From: Metellina segmentata
Lineage: Eukaryota; Arthropoda; Arachnida; Araneae; Tetragnathidae
Assembly: GCA_947359465.1 (NCBI GenBank)
Contig: OX375873.1
Location: forward strand, 70,569,477 to 70,633,476
Direction of reading: 5' to 3'
DNA length: 64,000 nt
Positions 24,806-34,699 of the stretch are shown piece by piece. A model generated the notes under the pieces. The model did not search any database, had not been told where the DNA came from, and worked only from the letters and a program-made list of their open reading frames with translations. Made by a program: the position numbers and the translations under genes. Each line of letters begins with the position of its first letter. Position 1 is the stretch's first letter.

Positions 24806-25251
24806 CTATTTTTTGACGAAACATAAATTGACGGAACTTTTTCTGTACTTGATGCTGCGATAAATAAGTGGATTTATTGAGAAGGTAGACTTCCACGGAA
24901 GGTTTAATGGAGTCTTAAAAATTGATTTTAAAGTAGATAAAACTTTCCAAGTTGGTTTCTTGTATCCATTAGTTACTCTATATAGTTTATTTATTATTTC
25001 TTTACATAAAACTTCAGAGTTTTTCATATCAATTACCGAATTCTTTCGATAACTCAAATGATAAATATCTTCCGAGTAATAGATGTTGGGTACTTTCATT
25101 ACATACAAAAAATAGATTTTCCTAACAGGATTTGAAGGATTCAATCGTTCATTTATTTTAATATGGCAAGTAATTTTCCCCATACAAAACGATTCGGTTT
25201 CTTCAGTCCCTCTACAGTCAATTTTTTGATATACGAGGATTAATTTTCCCT
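24806..25251 (-). CDS. Candidate host 3'-terminal exon, unrecognised protein
   Basis: A minus-strand frame stays open for 147 codons from a good splice acceptor (gtgtttcag ending at 25252) to TAG at 24806-24808. The frame begins EGKLILVYQKIDCRGTEETE, has an internal Met at 25183, continues MGKITCHIKINERLNP and KNSEVLCKEIINKLYRVTNG, and ends SSVNLCFVKK. Composition is basic and mixed, with no low complexity and no membrane segment. In such AT-rich DNA a frame this long with varied residues is unlikely by chance but not impossible. I do not recognise a family. A possible polyadenylation signal lies about 380 bp downstream. I could not find the upstream exon. It could also be the tail of an unfamiliar transposon protein. 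Confidence 0.4.
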
Positions 25252-25317
25252 CTGAAACACTTGGTTCAGTTTTATTTTCAACAGAATTTCAATGTATATA
25301 TTATTGCAGACTAAAGA

Positions 25318-25510
25318 GGTCGCCTTGGCTCAATGGATTTGCTCACTGCGCTGGCAACCTGCGAATTATAGGCGGAGAAGGTTCATTTTTGCTCTGGGTG
25401 CATCTCTCTCTCTTCTGTATCAGTAAAAATTTCTTTGTGTATGTATGTCCTTTTACTGACGTTCTTCGGCGGTGCTTGACGAAATATGACACTTGCATCA
25501 TAAAACCCTG
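25318..25510 (+). repeat. tRNA-derived SINE, family B
   Basis: Begins with a tRNA-like head on the plus strand (tcgccttggctcaatggatt as A-box region, ggagaaggttcatttttgct as B-box region), followed by a pyrimidine-rich body (catctctctctcttctgtat) and an end block, aaatatgacacttgcatcat then aaaaccct. The end block recurs at 41305-41345 without the head. The body differs from family A. Confidence 0.65.
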
Positions 25511-25763
25511 TTAGGAAAAACCTTACCTTTCTTTTCTGAATTTTACTGAGCCAATATATTTGATAATGCGATTACAAGTCGCAGGTTGCTGTTGTAGAAT
25601 ACAAAACCACTGAGTCACTGAAGCTCTAATGGAAGTAAAGAGACTTTGCAGCTTTTATTTTCGAAAAATGTGTGAACTTTTCTGCATTAATTTTTTCCTT
25701 CCTTTACAGACCTGAAAGCCCAATTTTTATCAGTTTCATTCGACTAGTTAGGTTGATTATTGA

Positions 25764-26053
25764 TTGACTTCACACTGGAGCAAAGCAACGGGTTATTGGA
25801 GACGGTCTGTGATTATACCCCTATAAAGATAGATCCTAGGTCACACCTCGTAATTTTGAACCACGGTCAGATGACGAGGTCAATACCTGAGTTATCACTT
25901 CATTCTCATAACCCCTTCAACGTTTGGACATTTGTTGTCACGACAGATTTAACGTGCAGCAGCCCCATGTACACGACGATCTTAGGTTGGATACAGTTAT
26001 GAATTCGCAACGCTCCAATTGCAAATCTGAGACTCTACCAACTGGGCTACCTT
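25764..26053 (-). repeat. SINE family A, full-length copy
   Basis: All blocks are present from cacactggagcaaagcaacg to the complement of the tRNA-like head (tctaccaactgggctacctt). The body is moderately diverged (cctgagttatcacttcattc in place of the usual ctggcaccccact form). Confidence 0.8.
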
Positions 26054-26643
26054 ACCCCTTTATAAGACTAGGAACAACCACATTTAAAAGGGCATTTTCA
26101 TAAAATGAAGTACTTTAAACAGCAGCGTCTCTTTTGCAATGTATATTGATGAATGTCTGCAATTATGACGCCGCTCAGAAATTGAAATACCGTTGAGCTT
26201 GAATTTCACAAGATGAGACTTGGCAGTCCTCAAGATCCGGTAAATATTCGCTTGATTTATAGAGCTATTAGTAGAATGGATGCTCCCTTTCTATTTTCAC
26301 AGAAGTAATCGCATAGCTTTTTAAGATATTACTTTTCAGTGGCTTATTTTACGAGCGCATTGCACTGCCTTCGTATCACAAAGGAGTTCTCACGCACTTC
26401 ATCAATCCTAGTCAAAATTAATCAGAGGTTTTGTTATGAGATCTTTTACTATAGAGCGGAGCTTGGGTATTTTTATTTCCATTTTCGAAATGAGATGTTT
26501 GTTTGGTTATTAATTTCTTCTGTCAAGTTGGTCATTTGCATATGCAAGGTTCACAATAATTTCTTTTGAATGCTTGAGAACGGAATAAACTATAAGTATT
26601 GGACAAGGCTATATTTTAGTATAGGGCATTTTCGTGATGGTTT

Positions 26644-26644
<1 letters not shown>

Positions 26645-26672
<28 letters not shown>
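26645..26672. repeat. (GA)n microsatellite
   Basis: A pure GA dinucleotide run of about 28 bp. Confidence 0.95.
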
Positions 26673-26675
<3 letters not shown>

Positions 26676-26772
26676 AAAAATGACTTAAATAGTTTTAACT
26701 GGATCGTTAACTAAGTTCGTCAAATTTGAGATTTATTTATTTAACTCCTGGATGATAAAACTGTTTATTTTT

Positions 26773-27066
26773 TCAATTCTTACAATCGATTCCAACCCAC
26801 GTTAGTTGGTTGGAAATAAAAATATCTAATTTGCTGAAATAGAATGGTTGTGAACGTATAACCTCAGTGATATTTCCATAATCTGCGATCTTTCCACCGC
26901 GAAGGTATCTACTTCTTGTACAAATTGAAAATCCACAAAATATGGCCTGATTTTCCTCACATTCTTGGTACCCCTGGACTGTCGTTGCTTTTAAATTCCT
27001 CAAGACTGAATCTGACTGCTGTGTCAAGACTTCGAAACGGTCACACAAATACACGACCTTTGTGAG
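26773..27066 (-). other. Open frame, possible exon, unrecognised
   Basis: About 97 codons on the minus strand, from after a TAG to a TAA-type stop near 26773. Segments include VLTQQSDSVLRNLKATTVQG, YQECEENQAIFCGFSICTR and ending WVGIDCKN. It contains five Cys and a balanced composition. There is no ATG at the start, only an upstream cctctcacaaag that could act as a weak splice acceptor. It lies directly beside the minisatellite at 27192. I cannot name a family, and it may be chance. Confidence 0.2.
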
Positions 27067-27191
27067 AGGAGTTAGGAACTACCGATGTTGTTCTTACTAC
27101 ACAATCCCAGTGTCACTGACTCCACTGTAGATAATGGAAAATGGAAGGGCTTACGTCATTGTACCCACAAGAAAGTTGAAGGAGACAAACT

Positions 27192-28150
27192 AGAACAATT
27201 TATTATGGGATTAGTGACCTTGTCGACAGTGGTTTTGGTCTTGGTTGGCATTGGCGGAGGAGACAACTGATTGAACAATTGAATATGGGATGAGTGAACT
27301 TGTTGGCATTGGTCTTGGTTGGCATTGGCGGAGGAGACAAACTACTAGAACACTTGATTATGAAATGAGTTAACTTTGTTGGCATTGGTCTTGGTTGGCA
27401 TTGTTGGAGGAGACAAACTACTAGAACATTTGATTATGGGATGAGTGAACTTTGTTGGCGTTGGTCGTGTTTGACATTGGTATAGTAGACAAACAACTAG
27501 AACAATTGCTTATGGGATGAGTGAACTTGTTGGCATTGGTCTTGGTTAGCATAGGTGGAGGAGACAAACTACTAGAACACTTGATTATGGGATGAGTGAA
27601 CTTCGTTGGCATTGTTGGAGGAGACAAACTACTAGAACATTTGAATATGAGATGAGTGAACTTTGTTGGCGTTGGTCGTGTTTGGCATTGGTTTAGGAGA
27701 CAAATAACTAGAACAATTGCTTATGGGATGAGTGAACTTGTTGGTTCTGGTTAGCATTGGTGGAGGAGACAAACTACTAGAACACTTGATTATGGGATGA
27801 GTGAACTTTGTTGGCATTGTTGTAGGAGAAAAACTACTAGAACATTTGAATATGGGATGAGTGAACTTTGTTGGCATTGGTTTAGGAGACAAACAACTAG
27901 AACAATTGCTTATGGGATGAGTAAACTTGTTGGTTCTGGTTAGCATAGGTGGAGGAGACAAACTACTAGAATACTTGATTATGGGATGAGTGAACTTTGT
28001 TGGCATTGTTGGAGGAGACAAACTACTAGAACATTTGAATATGGGATGAGTGAACTTTGTTGGCATTGGTCGTGTTTGGCATTGGTTTAGGAGACAAACA
28101 ACTAGAACAATTGCTTATGGGATGAGTGGACTTGATGGCATTGGTCTGAG
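27192..28150. repeat. Minisatellite with three-unit higher-order period
   Basis: Fourteen units of about 60-76 bp, each starting gaaca-ttg-ttatggg, continuing atgagtgaactttgttggca and ending ggaggagacaaactacta. Units differ mainly by presence or absence of a ggtcttggttggcatt insert and by the start word (gaacaattgc, gaacacttga, gaacatttga). These three start words cycle in order, so a higher-order unit of about 190-211 bp repeats (gaacaattgc at 27500, 27711, 27900 and 28105). On the minus strand the units read as PTKFTHPIIKCSSSLSPPPM-like peptides over three separate frames of 60, 68 and 144 codons. Confidence 0.9.
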
Positions 28151-28217
28151 CGGCGTTGTGTCACTGGGTTTTAGTGAGGGTGGAGCAGGAAAGAGGGGAT
28201 GATTTACATTTCTGGGG

Positions 28218-28406
28218 TTAACGGGAACATATATTTTGGACGTCTGTGGCATATGACACGTGGTGTATGTGCTCGTCGATGATCTCAAAAGTGACAGCAG
28301 AACCTACCGACACTTGTACCATCACCCCTGAAGCATCACAGCCCTGATCAACTACACCTATACCTAAACGTCCGAGAACGAAGCCGGCAAGTACAACTCT
28401 AAACAC
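28218..28406 (-). other. Small open frame with signal-peptide-like start
   Basis: Sixty-two codons on the minus strand beginning MFRVVLAGFVLGRLGIGVVD, a hydrophobic start, and containing GVMVQVSVGSAVTFEIIDEH. It ends just upstream, in the minus direction, of the minisatellite. In a different frame the sequence between 28250 and 28120 is also open and proline-rich (PLFPAPPSLKPSDTTPLRPM). It could be the 5' part of a gene whose body is the repeat, or chance. No family recognised. Confidence 0.2.
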
Positions 28407-28687
28407 TTGCCATCAATTTATCCTTGACTCCTCACAACGTATCTCTACCTTTATGAAACTTCAGTAAAATTAATGATATGCAACATAGACTGTTTTGGGC
28501 TTCAATGAACACTGTTTAGAGAACTTAAATTTATGTACAAAAGATTTTATTACGTTATAGATGTAGAACATGTGCATTATTTTGCAATAAATAATAAAAA
28601 TTCACCTCTTAAATCCTTCATATAACCCCTGTAATATTCTATGATAACCAGCAATTCATTCCCATGGTTTAGTGTTAATCTCTGTAG

Positions 28688-28762
28688 CGCAGCTCCTGGA
28701 TGATCATAAGTTGTTCTATATGCGACTTGTTAACAGTTTTTTGCACTTATTTTGGACCAGAG
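28688..28762 (+). other. Possible short internal exon
   Basis: A 75-bp open segment bounded by a plausible acceptor (gttaatctctgtag ending at 28687) and a strong donor (ccagag followed by gtaaga at 28763). The frame reads QLLDDHKLFYMRLVNSFLHL then FWTR. Neither neighbouring exon was found, so this rests only on splice-like borders and a plausible peptide. Confidence 0.2.
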
Positions 28763-28769
28763 GTAAGAA

Positions 28770-29940
28770 ATAGAATATTTTTAAATACCAATATATACCA
28801 ATGGAAATTATATTCTAGCTTTATTAGCCTTTTCAGAATGATGTGATTAAATTTTTCATCTAAAGCTTATGCAGAAATCCATTTCTGTGAAACATATGAA
28901 AAACTTTATGAATGCATTATGCTTATTCGCTAGATTCTTATACAAATATTTCTAAAATGGGGTTTATAACTGCTGATTTTGTGTATAATTGTTTCTATCA
29001 AATTTTGTCTGCTATCAAATAATTGTAAAATTAATTTCGATTTACCATACATTAGCTTTGGATTTTTAAAGTAATAACACTCTTATTAGATAACACAATC
29101 CTGTTACATATAAAATATAATTTATATTGCGCAAAATACATCAGTGTTTAGATAGCTAACTTAGATTTAACAGAATGGAATGATTATAATTTTTTTTTTG
29201 TAATAATGGCCTTCCTGAAATCCCACTTTCTAATTTTTCTTCTATAAATTTAAACAAATTTTTTCTGCTTCAAATATTTAAATGGAAAATATAAAAGAAA
29301 AAAAAACCCCACACACAATGCAATCGATGCAATTTGTGTTCAATCCCCACGCCTTCTTACTTGATTTCTTCAATACGACTGCTCGTGAATACAGTCAAGT
29401 TGTAAGATAGAAAAGTTAAGTAATATGTAACTACGATATACAGAGGATTATTACACATACGAACCGTATCCCGAAAGAGGAGTTAAGTAATCTGTGGCCT
29501 TTCTTCCAGACACTAACGAGAGATAAAAACAGCCATGGAACTCTCGAGGAGCTTCAGATGGGAATCACAGTCAATATCTTTCCCACTGCAAACATAGCAA
29601 TTCTTTTCTGCGCTACCTTCCCAAGCGCTTTCAAAGTATATCAGTAGACCCTATTAAAGTTAAGGAAAGTATTTCGCTTCTCTTTGCTACCTAGGTAAGA
29701 ACGAAAGCTGTAAATAAGTAATGAAAGTAGAATGTAGAAACATTTTTGGTCTGGTGTTATAATATTTAAGACCATAATATAGATATGAAGCACTAGTTGA
29801 ATCTAAATGTATATTAATTCCACCGAAAAAAAAATTGTCCGTTTAAAAAGGTTTTGATACTTTTGATACCAATGCATGTTCGTAAGGAGGCATTTTTGTT
29901 AGCAGAATTGATGATTCTCATATATTAGTAGGTAGGTAAT
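28770..29940. other. Intergenic DNA, one open segment
   Basis: AT-rich apart from about 29430-29700. There a plus-strand frame is open for about 75 codons (RIPKEELSNLWPFFQTLTRD, then TANIAILFCATFPSAFKVYQ) and ends at a TAG near 29646; it has no ATG near its start and no family resemblance that I can see. Confidence 0.4.
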
Positions 29941-29944
29941 TGAA

Positions 29945-30235
29945 TTACCGTTACACTGGAGAAACACAACGCTATTGGCGACGGTCCAGTATCAATCACG
30001 AAGGAAAAGATTGAAGGACAAAACCTCGTAGTTTTGAACCACTCTCAGATAACGAGGTCACACGTAGGCTGGCACCCCACTTCCCAAATTTCTACATCAT
30101 ACAAATATGTGGACATGACAGATTTAGCAAGCACCAGCCCTCATGTATATGAAAGTCTTTGACTAGATCGAGTTTTGAACTCATAATCCTTCAGTTGCTA
30201 ATCTGCTACTCTTACCCGGGCTACCACGGCTTTCA
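29945..30235 (-). repeat. SINE family A, full-length copy
   Basis: Runs from ttacactggagaaacacaac to the complement of the tRNA-like head (ccgggctaccacggcttt). Body blocks gaaccactctcagataacga and ggctggcaccccacttccca are well kept. Confidence 0.8.
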
Positions 30236-30339
30236 TCCCGAGTCTTTACCATTAGATGGTGGAAAGGAAATAAAAAAAATTTCATTTTAAAGTGCTTGTA
30301 GGGGCCTACACGAAAATACGAACTTTGGAGGTCTGATAA

Positions 30340-30771
30340 TTTTTTACATTGAGTCAAATTTCTGCACTTCCTAACTACGAATAGTTATACAATCATACGT
30401 ACGCGCAAAGTAGGGTTCCTGGAACGGAACGCTGGCGATGTTATAATATCAAGAGATCATTCACGAAACTAAGAAGTTGGCAACATTCTCGGCACTTGAC
30501 AAGTACATGAAAAGTTGCGCCAATTTAAGAGTAGCGCCAACAACTGTCACGTATACTTTTTTACATTGAGTCAAATTTCTGCACTTCCTAATTACAAATA
30601 GTTATACAATCGTAATTACACGCAAAGTAGGATTCCTGGAATGGAACTCTGGCGATATTATCACATCAAGAGATCATTCACAAAACTTAAGAAGTTGGCA
30701 ACGTTCTCGGCGCCTGCCATGTAGCATGAAAAGTTGAGCCAATTCAAGAGTAGCGCCAACAACTGTCACGG
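30340..30771. repeat. Direct tandem duplication, 217-bp unit
   Basis: Two head-to-tail copies begin ttttttacattgagtcaaat at 30340 and 30557 and end gcgccaacaactgtcacg. They differ by scattered substitutions (for example actacgaatag versus attacaaatag). No coding frame spans a unit. Confidence 0.9.
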
Positions 30772-31429
30772 AGATACGCACAACGCGAAAAGTGTCCGTA
30801 TGAAACAAATCGTACACAACGTTCACTGGAAGCTTAAAGTACTAAATTCATATAAACTAAAGTCAATAGTATACACATATTCACATTGAAGAAAATACTG
30901 AACGCAAAATCAGTTGGCTAGACAATTTCACGATTTAATGCAAATTATACAGTCGATTCAGTCATTTAAAAATAGGTTTATTTTGCAAAGTAAAATGGAA
31001 GGCGACAGACAAAGAATAAAAATATTATCACGGAAAAGGATATGCCTAAAGTTAATGTATTCATTAAAATATTGTTACACACTACTCTTGGTTATTGGCT
31101 TACAAGGATTTTTTTCTAGAATTCGCATCAAAACTAATGAAATTTTAATGATATAATGAGCTCTTTCCGGTTCAATTAATTTTCATAAGGTAAGAGAAGT
31201 GGCGTCATTAAAAGATGATTTAGTATCTTGAATTTCGAAAATGTTCAGAAAAAAGATTTTTTTTATCTAATTGAAATGTTTGTATCGGGTGAACCGTACT
31301 TTAGTATTTAATTAATGGAATATCATAGAGATTAAGGCTATATTTAGCGAGAACCATACTTCATTTGATATAGATTTAAATAAATTTCAGGCTCCATGAG
31401 TGTATAAACGTGGTACTAGTTGTGGAAGA

Positions 31430-31555
31430 TTTTGTCCTATCAACTCTGTGTGGTTAAAAAAATTTACGTGGTGTTGTTCTCAGATATTTGCTATTGGGTT
31501 TGATCCCGGACCGTTGTAGGTAACCCGTTATGTTGCTTCAATGTGACTAGTTAAA
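31430..31555 (+). repeat. SINE family A, tail fragment, plus orientation
   Basis: Contains acgtggtgttgttctc, a ttgatcccggaccgt-like segment and gttatgttgcttcaatgtga, the complement order of the tail half. Confidence 0.65.
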
Positions 31556-31570
31556 TGTACTAAAGACCAT

Positions 31571-32219
31571 ATATATATATAATTCTCTTACGTGGCAAGC
31601 AAAAAAGACGTTATTTGTAATCGCGTTTTGGCAACACTGTACGATTGTTTGTTTATCGCGAAGTCTCGCGCATCGATTGAATTTATAGCGTTATCGGATG
31701 AAATTTTATTGAAAAAAAGAAGGAAATTTGAATGAGCTGTTGCAGTTAGTTTATAATAGAAATCAAAGAAAGCGGAGGATCTTTTCAGGGCCATTTAAAA
31801 AACGGTCTTTTCAGGGCCAACAATTATAGTTCAACAAGACGCTTGCACTACAACTTTCGGCAACAAACTTAATGAAAAAGTGTGGGTCGTTTGAGTGCTG
31901 GGAAAATGTACACACAAACAACATGCTGGGTATTCAATTTCCAAAGCAACGCTCACATTTCGAGTCAAAATTTGCACAAAGTTTTCATTTGAATTCTGAT
32001 TTTAGAGGTACTGTATATATCTTTTCTGTAATACAGCAAATTTAGATTTGAAAAACATTCTTTTTGGTAACATATTTTGTAAACAATCCCTTCTGCTAGG
32101 ACACATGTCTTCATTGAGGCGAGCGAAGCGAGCATAGGTTCACGCAGCGAACCAATGAGGATTGCGAAGCAATCCTCCGGGGGTTGGCGAGCGTTAGCGA
32201 GCAGGGGGCAGGCCCCCTA

Positions 32220-32220
<1 letters not shown>
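31571..32220 (+). mobile_element. Non-autonomous Helitron-like element, copy 1
   Basis: Begins in a short (TA)n and aattctcttacgtggcaagc. The 3' end is a cluster of small palindromes (ggattgcgaagcaatcc; ttcacgcagcgaa), then gggggcaggccccc, a GC hairpin, and CTAG followed by T. A hairpin close to a CTAG end is the usual Helitron 3' terminus; there is no TIR. An internal duplication of tcttttcagggcca distinguishes this copy from copy 2. No Rep/helicase is encoded. Confidence 0.75.
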
Positions 32221-32261
<41 letters not shown>

Positions 32262-32852
32262 CTCTTACGTGGCACGCAAAAAAGACGTTATTTGTAATCG
32301 GGTTTTGGCAACACTGTACGATTGTTTGTTTATCGCGAAGTCTCGCGCATCGATTAAATTTATAGCGTTATCGGATGAAATTTTATTGAAAAAAAAAGGA
32401 AATTTTAATGAGCTGTTGCAGTTAGTTTATAATAGAAATCAAAGAAAGCGGAGGATCTTTTCAGGGCCAACAATTATAGTTCAACAAGACGCTTGCACAA
32501 CAACTTTCGGCAACAAACTCAATGAAAAAGTGTGGGTCGTTTGAGTGCTGGGAAAATGTACACACAAACAACATGCTGGGTATTCAATTTGCAAAGCAAC
32601 GCTCACATTTCGAGTCAAAATTTGCACAAAGTTTACATTTGAATTCTGATTTTAGAGATACTTTATATATTTTTTCTGTAATACAGCAAATTTAGATTTG
32701 AAAAACATTTTTTTGGTTACATATTTTGTAAACAATCCCTTCTGCTAGGACACATGTCTTCATTGAGGCGAGCGAAGCGAGCATAAGTTCGCGTAGCGAA
32801 CCAATCCTTCGGGGGTTGGCGAGAGTTAGCGAGCAGGGGGCAGGCCCCCTAG
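32221..32852 (+). mobile_element. Non-autonomous Helitron-like element, copy 2
   Basis: Starts directly after the CTAG of copy 1 with a longer (TA)n (32221-32258) and then the same attctcttacgtggcacgca. It ends in the same hairpin and CTAG at 32849-32852. It keeps an open frame of 91 codons at 32269-32544 (MARKKDVICNRVLATLYDCL, later FSGPTIIVQQDA) that is broken in copy 1. I do not recognise this peptide; it may be captured sequence or noncoding. Confidence 0.75.
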
Positions 32853-32859
32853 TACTTTT

Positions 32860-33930
32860 TAATACTGGTATTCTAAACTTTTCTGATGAGTCGTTAAGGG
32901 AAGTGGATGATGTATGCTTGTATCCTTTTAACTCGTTGAAAAATGTTTTAGACGCAACAAAATCTCAATTTTATTCTTCCACATGATGAACGTGTGGGAA
33001 TTCTATTCGTAGAATCACTGGAAAATCATTTTTTGATTGATTTTTAAAAGTTCAAATATCCGTCTTTGATGTTTGCATCTGAATATATATATATGGTTGA
33101 AGTGTTCGTTATCACACGCAATTGGATAATTCACTTTCGTTACTCATTTTCTATACAATAGAGATTATTGTGTAGAAACAAATTAAATGGTCTCGTAAAA
33201 AAGCATTTCTGTGGAAAAATACACTTTTAAAGTGACCAGAAAAAAGCATGTTAATTTACAGTCCATGAATTCATTTGATTATTTTATCGAAACACTCGTG
33301 TAAATTATAAATATTGTTATTATTGAATTTCAGTTTTCACTTCTGTTTTATTGCTACTATGTACGTATAACTAGAAACCTTTCTAAATATGTGTTTGATA
33401 TGGTTCATATGTTTTTTATGACATATTTTTAATAGCATTTCGAAGCTTCAAAATTATTCTACTCATTACCAAACATTATTTTCCCCTGGTTTTTCAAGGA
33501 AAAACTACTTGAAGAATGCAGTTTTTATTTCTTCTACCTTAGAGCAATTCTATTAACATTTGAAAGGAGTTTCCAATCTTTCGCCTTACTTCCGCTACAT
33601 CATTTTTTATGTTCCTTTTTTTCTAAAAATCTAATTCGGTACCTAAAAACAATGTTTTCAATTTCTGAGCCTGTAAAAAGAGTCGAATGAATATAAACAA
33701 ACCTTTCTCGTGAAAACGAATGAAAAAAGTCTATGTAAATAAAAAAATCTCAACGTAATCTTTTAATAAAAGAAAAACGACCAGCACATATTTCAAACAC
33801 GATTTTAGAGTGAAAACAGTATAGAACATAACTTCAACTTAAATGTTTCGTGTCATATATTAAGGGTTTATGTAAACGATTTAAATAATACATAAAAGCA
33901 AATAATTGTTGAATTTAACAACTTGCTAAC
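32860..33930. other. Intergenic DNA
   Basis: AT-rich, with no repeat family or open frame I can support. Confidence 0.5.
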
Positions 33931-33934
33931 TTGT

Positions 33935-34317
33935 TGTCGTGCGGGCCATATATGGCCCTATTGGGGGTGCCATTGCCCCGGAGAGCTGGACTTCTTCATA
34001 CATGACACATCCGTTTTACAGGAAGGTCCCTTTCACACATCCATTCACTCACACATATCGTAATTTAGATCCCAATCAGAGGCCTATAACCCTCTGATTA
34101 GGTACCTCCAGAGGTATTGATTTAGTATAGAAACATGGGAGACTTTGAGACCACGACCTATTTAACGTGCCCCAGTCACCATTAGTGAACACGACGGTCT
34201 TTAGCCAGGTCAAGCGCCGATCTCGCAACCATCAGAATTGCAGTCTCCGCTGAGGACAGAGCCCACAACCCTTCCTATGCGAGCCCGACGCTCTACTGAC
34301 TGAGCTACCGCGGCTCA
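33935..34317 (-). repeat. SINE family A body with a different tRNA-like head
   Basis: The body keeps a block ending tatttaacgtgccccagtca and gaacacgacggtctttagcc. On the minus strand the head is gccgcggtagctcagtcag then tagagcgtcgggctcgcata, close to a real tRNA D-arm and anticodon arm, and unlike the head at 25764 or 61470. A stem-like ggccatatatggcc lies at the far end (33949-33962). Confidence 0.65.
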
Positions 34318-34699
34318 CTTGCTAACTTAATTTAGCTTATTAAAATAATCTTTAGTGACATATTAGATACTATTTTTATCATCTGCGATTGTACTTATTT
34401 CTGATTGTTTGGACCCTACAGTGAGACAGTTTAACTTATTCTAGATAGTTTTTAGACTCAATTATTTCAAGAATTTGTCATTTATTGAAAATTAGAAAGT
34501 GCTATGTTATGCTTAACCACATGATATCGGAATCGTGGTAGATAAATTGGAAGAGCTACGGATTATAAACTGGAATATTGAGAGTTGGTTCTGCTGAAGA
34601 ACGTTGTGTACAGGGGGCTAGTGCACGTTAAATCATCACCCTCAGTCATACACCTCATTGGTACAAGAGTAATCGTCCCGGTGGATCTCTATCCCTCCG

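Noticed and set aside
34240..34317. A possible tRNA gene on the minus strand
   Set aside because: The D-arm and anticodon-arm side look good, but the T-arm is displaced and it is continuous with the SINE body, so it is a SINE head.
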